DNA from: Symbiodinium natans
Taxonomy: Eukaryota > Sar > Dinophyceae > Suessiales > Symbiodiniaceae
Length of the DNA: 64,000 nucleotides
Direction of reading: 5' to 3'
NCBI GenBank assembly: GCA_905221605.1
Contig: CAJNDS010002668.1
Span: forward strand, 664,501 to 728,500
Notes under the pieces: model-generated
Database searches by the model: none
The model's input: the letters and a program-made list of their open reading frames with translations, nothing else
Told to the model about the DNA's origin: nothing
Translations under genes and position numbers: made by a program
Part shown: positions 63,168 to 64,000 of the stretch, piece after piece
How the letters are laid out: every line of letters begins with the position of its first letter
Numbering within the stretch: position 1 is the first letter of the stretch

Positions 63168-63234
<67 letters not shown>

Positions 63235-63330
63235 ATATATATATGTCTTATATATTCCATATATATACCTAACCCTAAATATCCCGAAGGTCCCTTATGA
63301 GGGTACCTCCTTTGGTCCCTTGACCTCTCA
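63085..63330. repeat. (AT)n block with imperfect inverted ends
   Basis: GGTATAAGGAGGGACCCC and GGTCCCTTATGAGGGTACCTCC flank the AT/ATAC microsatellite at 63155-63262. It includes the family 9 motif in reverse. Confidence 0.65.
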
Positions 63331-63429
63331 GGAAAGTCCCCGGTTCTTACGAGCCAGATCAAGTCCAGCCGCGGGCGACCAGAGCAGGTGGTGCTGCACT
63401 TGATCACGCCCCTTCGGCGACTATTTGTT

Positions 63430-63590
63430 TAGGACCCCCCCCCCCAAAAAAAAAAAGAAAATAATAAATAAATATAAATATAAATATATATAATAATACT
63501 AATAACAATAAAAATGATCCCTATATTGCCCTGATAAGGAAGAATGTTATTTCTATTATTTTGGGGGGTGCTTAGGCAATTCGTGATTTG
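63430..63590. mobile_element. Family 10-like element, AT-rich
   Basis: GGACCCCCCCCCCCCC at the left, TTTTGGGGGGTGCTTAGGCAA at the right, core ATGATCCCTATATTGCCC, as in 13979-14110. Confidence 0.55.
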
Positions 63591-63658
63591 GCTACAGAAA
63601 TGGCCTCTAGGAAACGCGAACATGATCCCAACACCGCTCCATACTCTGCACCCTACGT

Positions 63659-63753
63659 CTATCGTCCCCTTTTAGAATACTGTTGTATTCATTCTTGTAA
63701 AGCCCAAGGGAGGATTAACAAATGTGATTATTAAGGTTCTCAGGGGAGTATAG
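63659..63753. mobile_element. Family 5 TIR element
   Basis: CTATCGTCCCCTTTTAG to CTCAGGGGAGTATAG, flanked by ACGT / ACAT (3 of 4 match). Confidence 0.75.
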
Positions 63754-63775
63754 ACATGACCCCGAGCCATATAAA

Positions 63776-63876
63776 TTGGGATATTCCCTCTTATACTAGC
63801 AGTCCTTGAAAGGGACTATAATAGGGGGTACTATAATCCCTATTAAGGACTGTTAGTATAAGGGGGAACATCCCAA
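63776..63876. mobile_element. Family 4 TIR element with aged 8-bp duplication
   Basis: TTGGGATATTCCCTCTTAT to ATAAGGGGGAACATCCCAA. Flanks CATATAAA and CATGTAAG match at 6 of 8. Confidence 0.85.
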
Positions 63877-64000
63877 CATGTAAGCCTTAAACCCGGACCC
63901 GGCGAAGAACAGACCAGGAAGGCGCAGAATGTGGTGCCATCGACGAGGGGTCTGAGCGAAAAGGCTCAGAGTTTCATCGAGACTCTTGGCCCACACTCGG

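Overview
This is eukaryotic nuclear DNA, most likely from a dinoflagellate or a close alveolate relative. Evidence seen in the sequence: hundreds of TTTAGGG / CCCTAAA (plant/alveolate-type telomere) tracts scattered in both orientations; very short exons (down to about 16 nt) joined through GT-AG and many GC-AG introns; a six-transmembrane cation channel of the alveolate kind; and many short terminal-inverted-repeat (TIR) elements, several of which behave exactly as introns (introners). No rRNA, tRNA, CRISPR array or bacterial operon was seen. Almost every long open frame in the window is a by-product of tandem repeats. The real coding signal is in short islands between telomere-like tracts, and I read these by matching reading frame and splice phase across introns.

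Layout. 1-22.9 kb: telomere-like tracts, TIR elements and isolated candidate exons, including a membrane-protein fragment (2440-3250), a small gene end whose intron is a TIR element (6055-6474) and an exon pair (15557-15900). 22.95-42.6 kb: one + strand cation-channel gene. Its exons carry S1 to S6, with consistent phase through 14 exons. Its pore intron (26769-40469, about 13.7 kb) is filled with satellite DNA: a GAGCTC-rich satellite, a 2.7 kb inverted-repeat-bounded block with an array of perfect palindromes, an AATT-rich modular satellite and a 42-bp tandem repeat. 43.0-44.5 kb: a composite repeat block bounded by ~60-bp inverted repeats. 44.9-51.1 kb: three + strand gene pieces and one minus-strand gene end. 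52.7-55.2 kb: two + strand gene ends, one with a TIR element as an intron. 57.0-61.0 kb: several short-exon genes, including one complete model from ATG to stop (59436-60989, seven exons, 128 residues). 61-64 kb: more TIR elements, low-complexity DNA and a few candidate exons.

Main biological message. (1) At least five families of ~93-130 bp TIR elements are dispersed here. Three show 4-bp target-site duplications and one shows 8-bp duplications. In three families a copy can be removed precisely as an intron with the reading frame kept, and a fourth (family 5) interrupts a frame that its excision restores. (2) Telomere-like repeats occur almost wherever I can define an intron. They supply splice sites themselves (TTTAG|G as acceptor, G|GTTTAG as donor) and have also grown inside TIR elements. 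(3) A gene tolerates a 13.7 kb satellite intron in the middle of its pore domain.

Limits. Exon models come from manual frame and phase reasoning, with no transcript or homology search. Start codons are mostly unknown. Where both strands or several frames are open I say so. Functions are given only for the channel and, tentatively, for one OPR/RAP-like protein.
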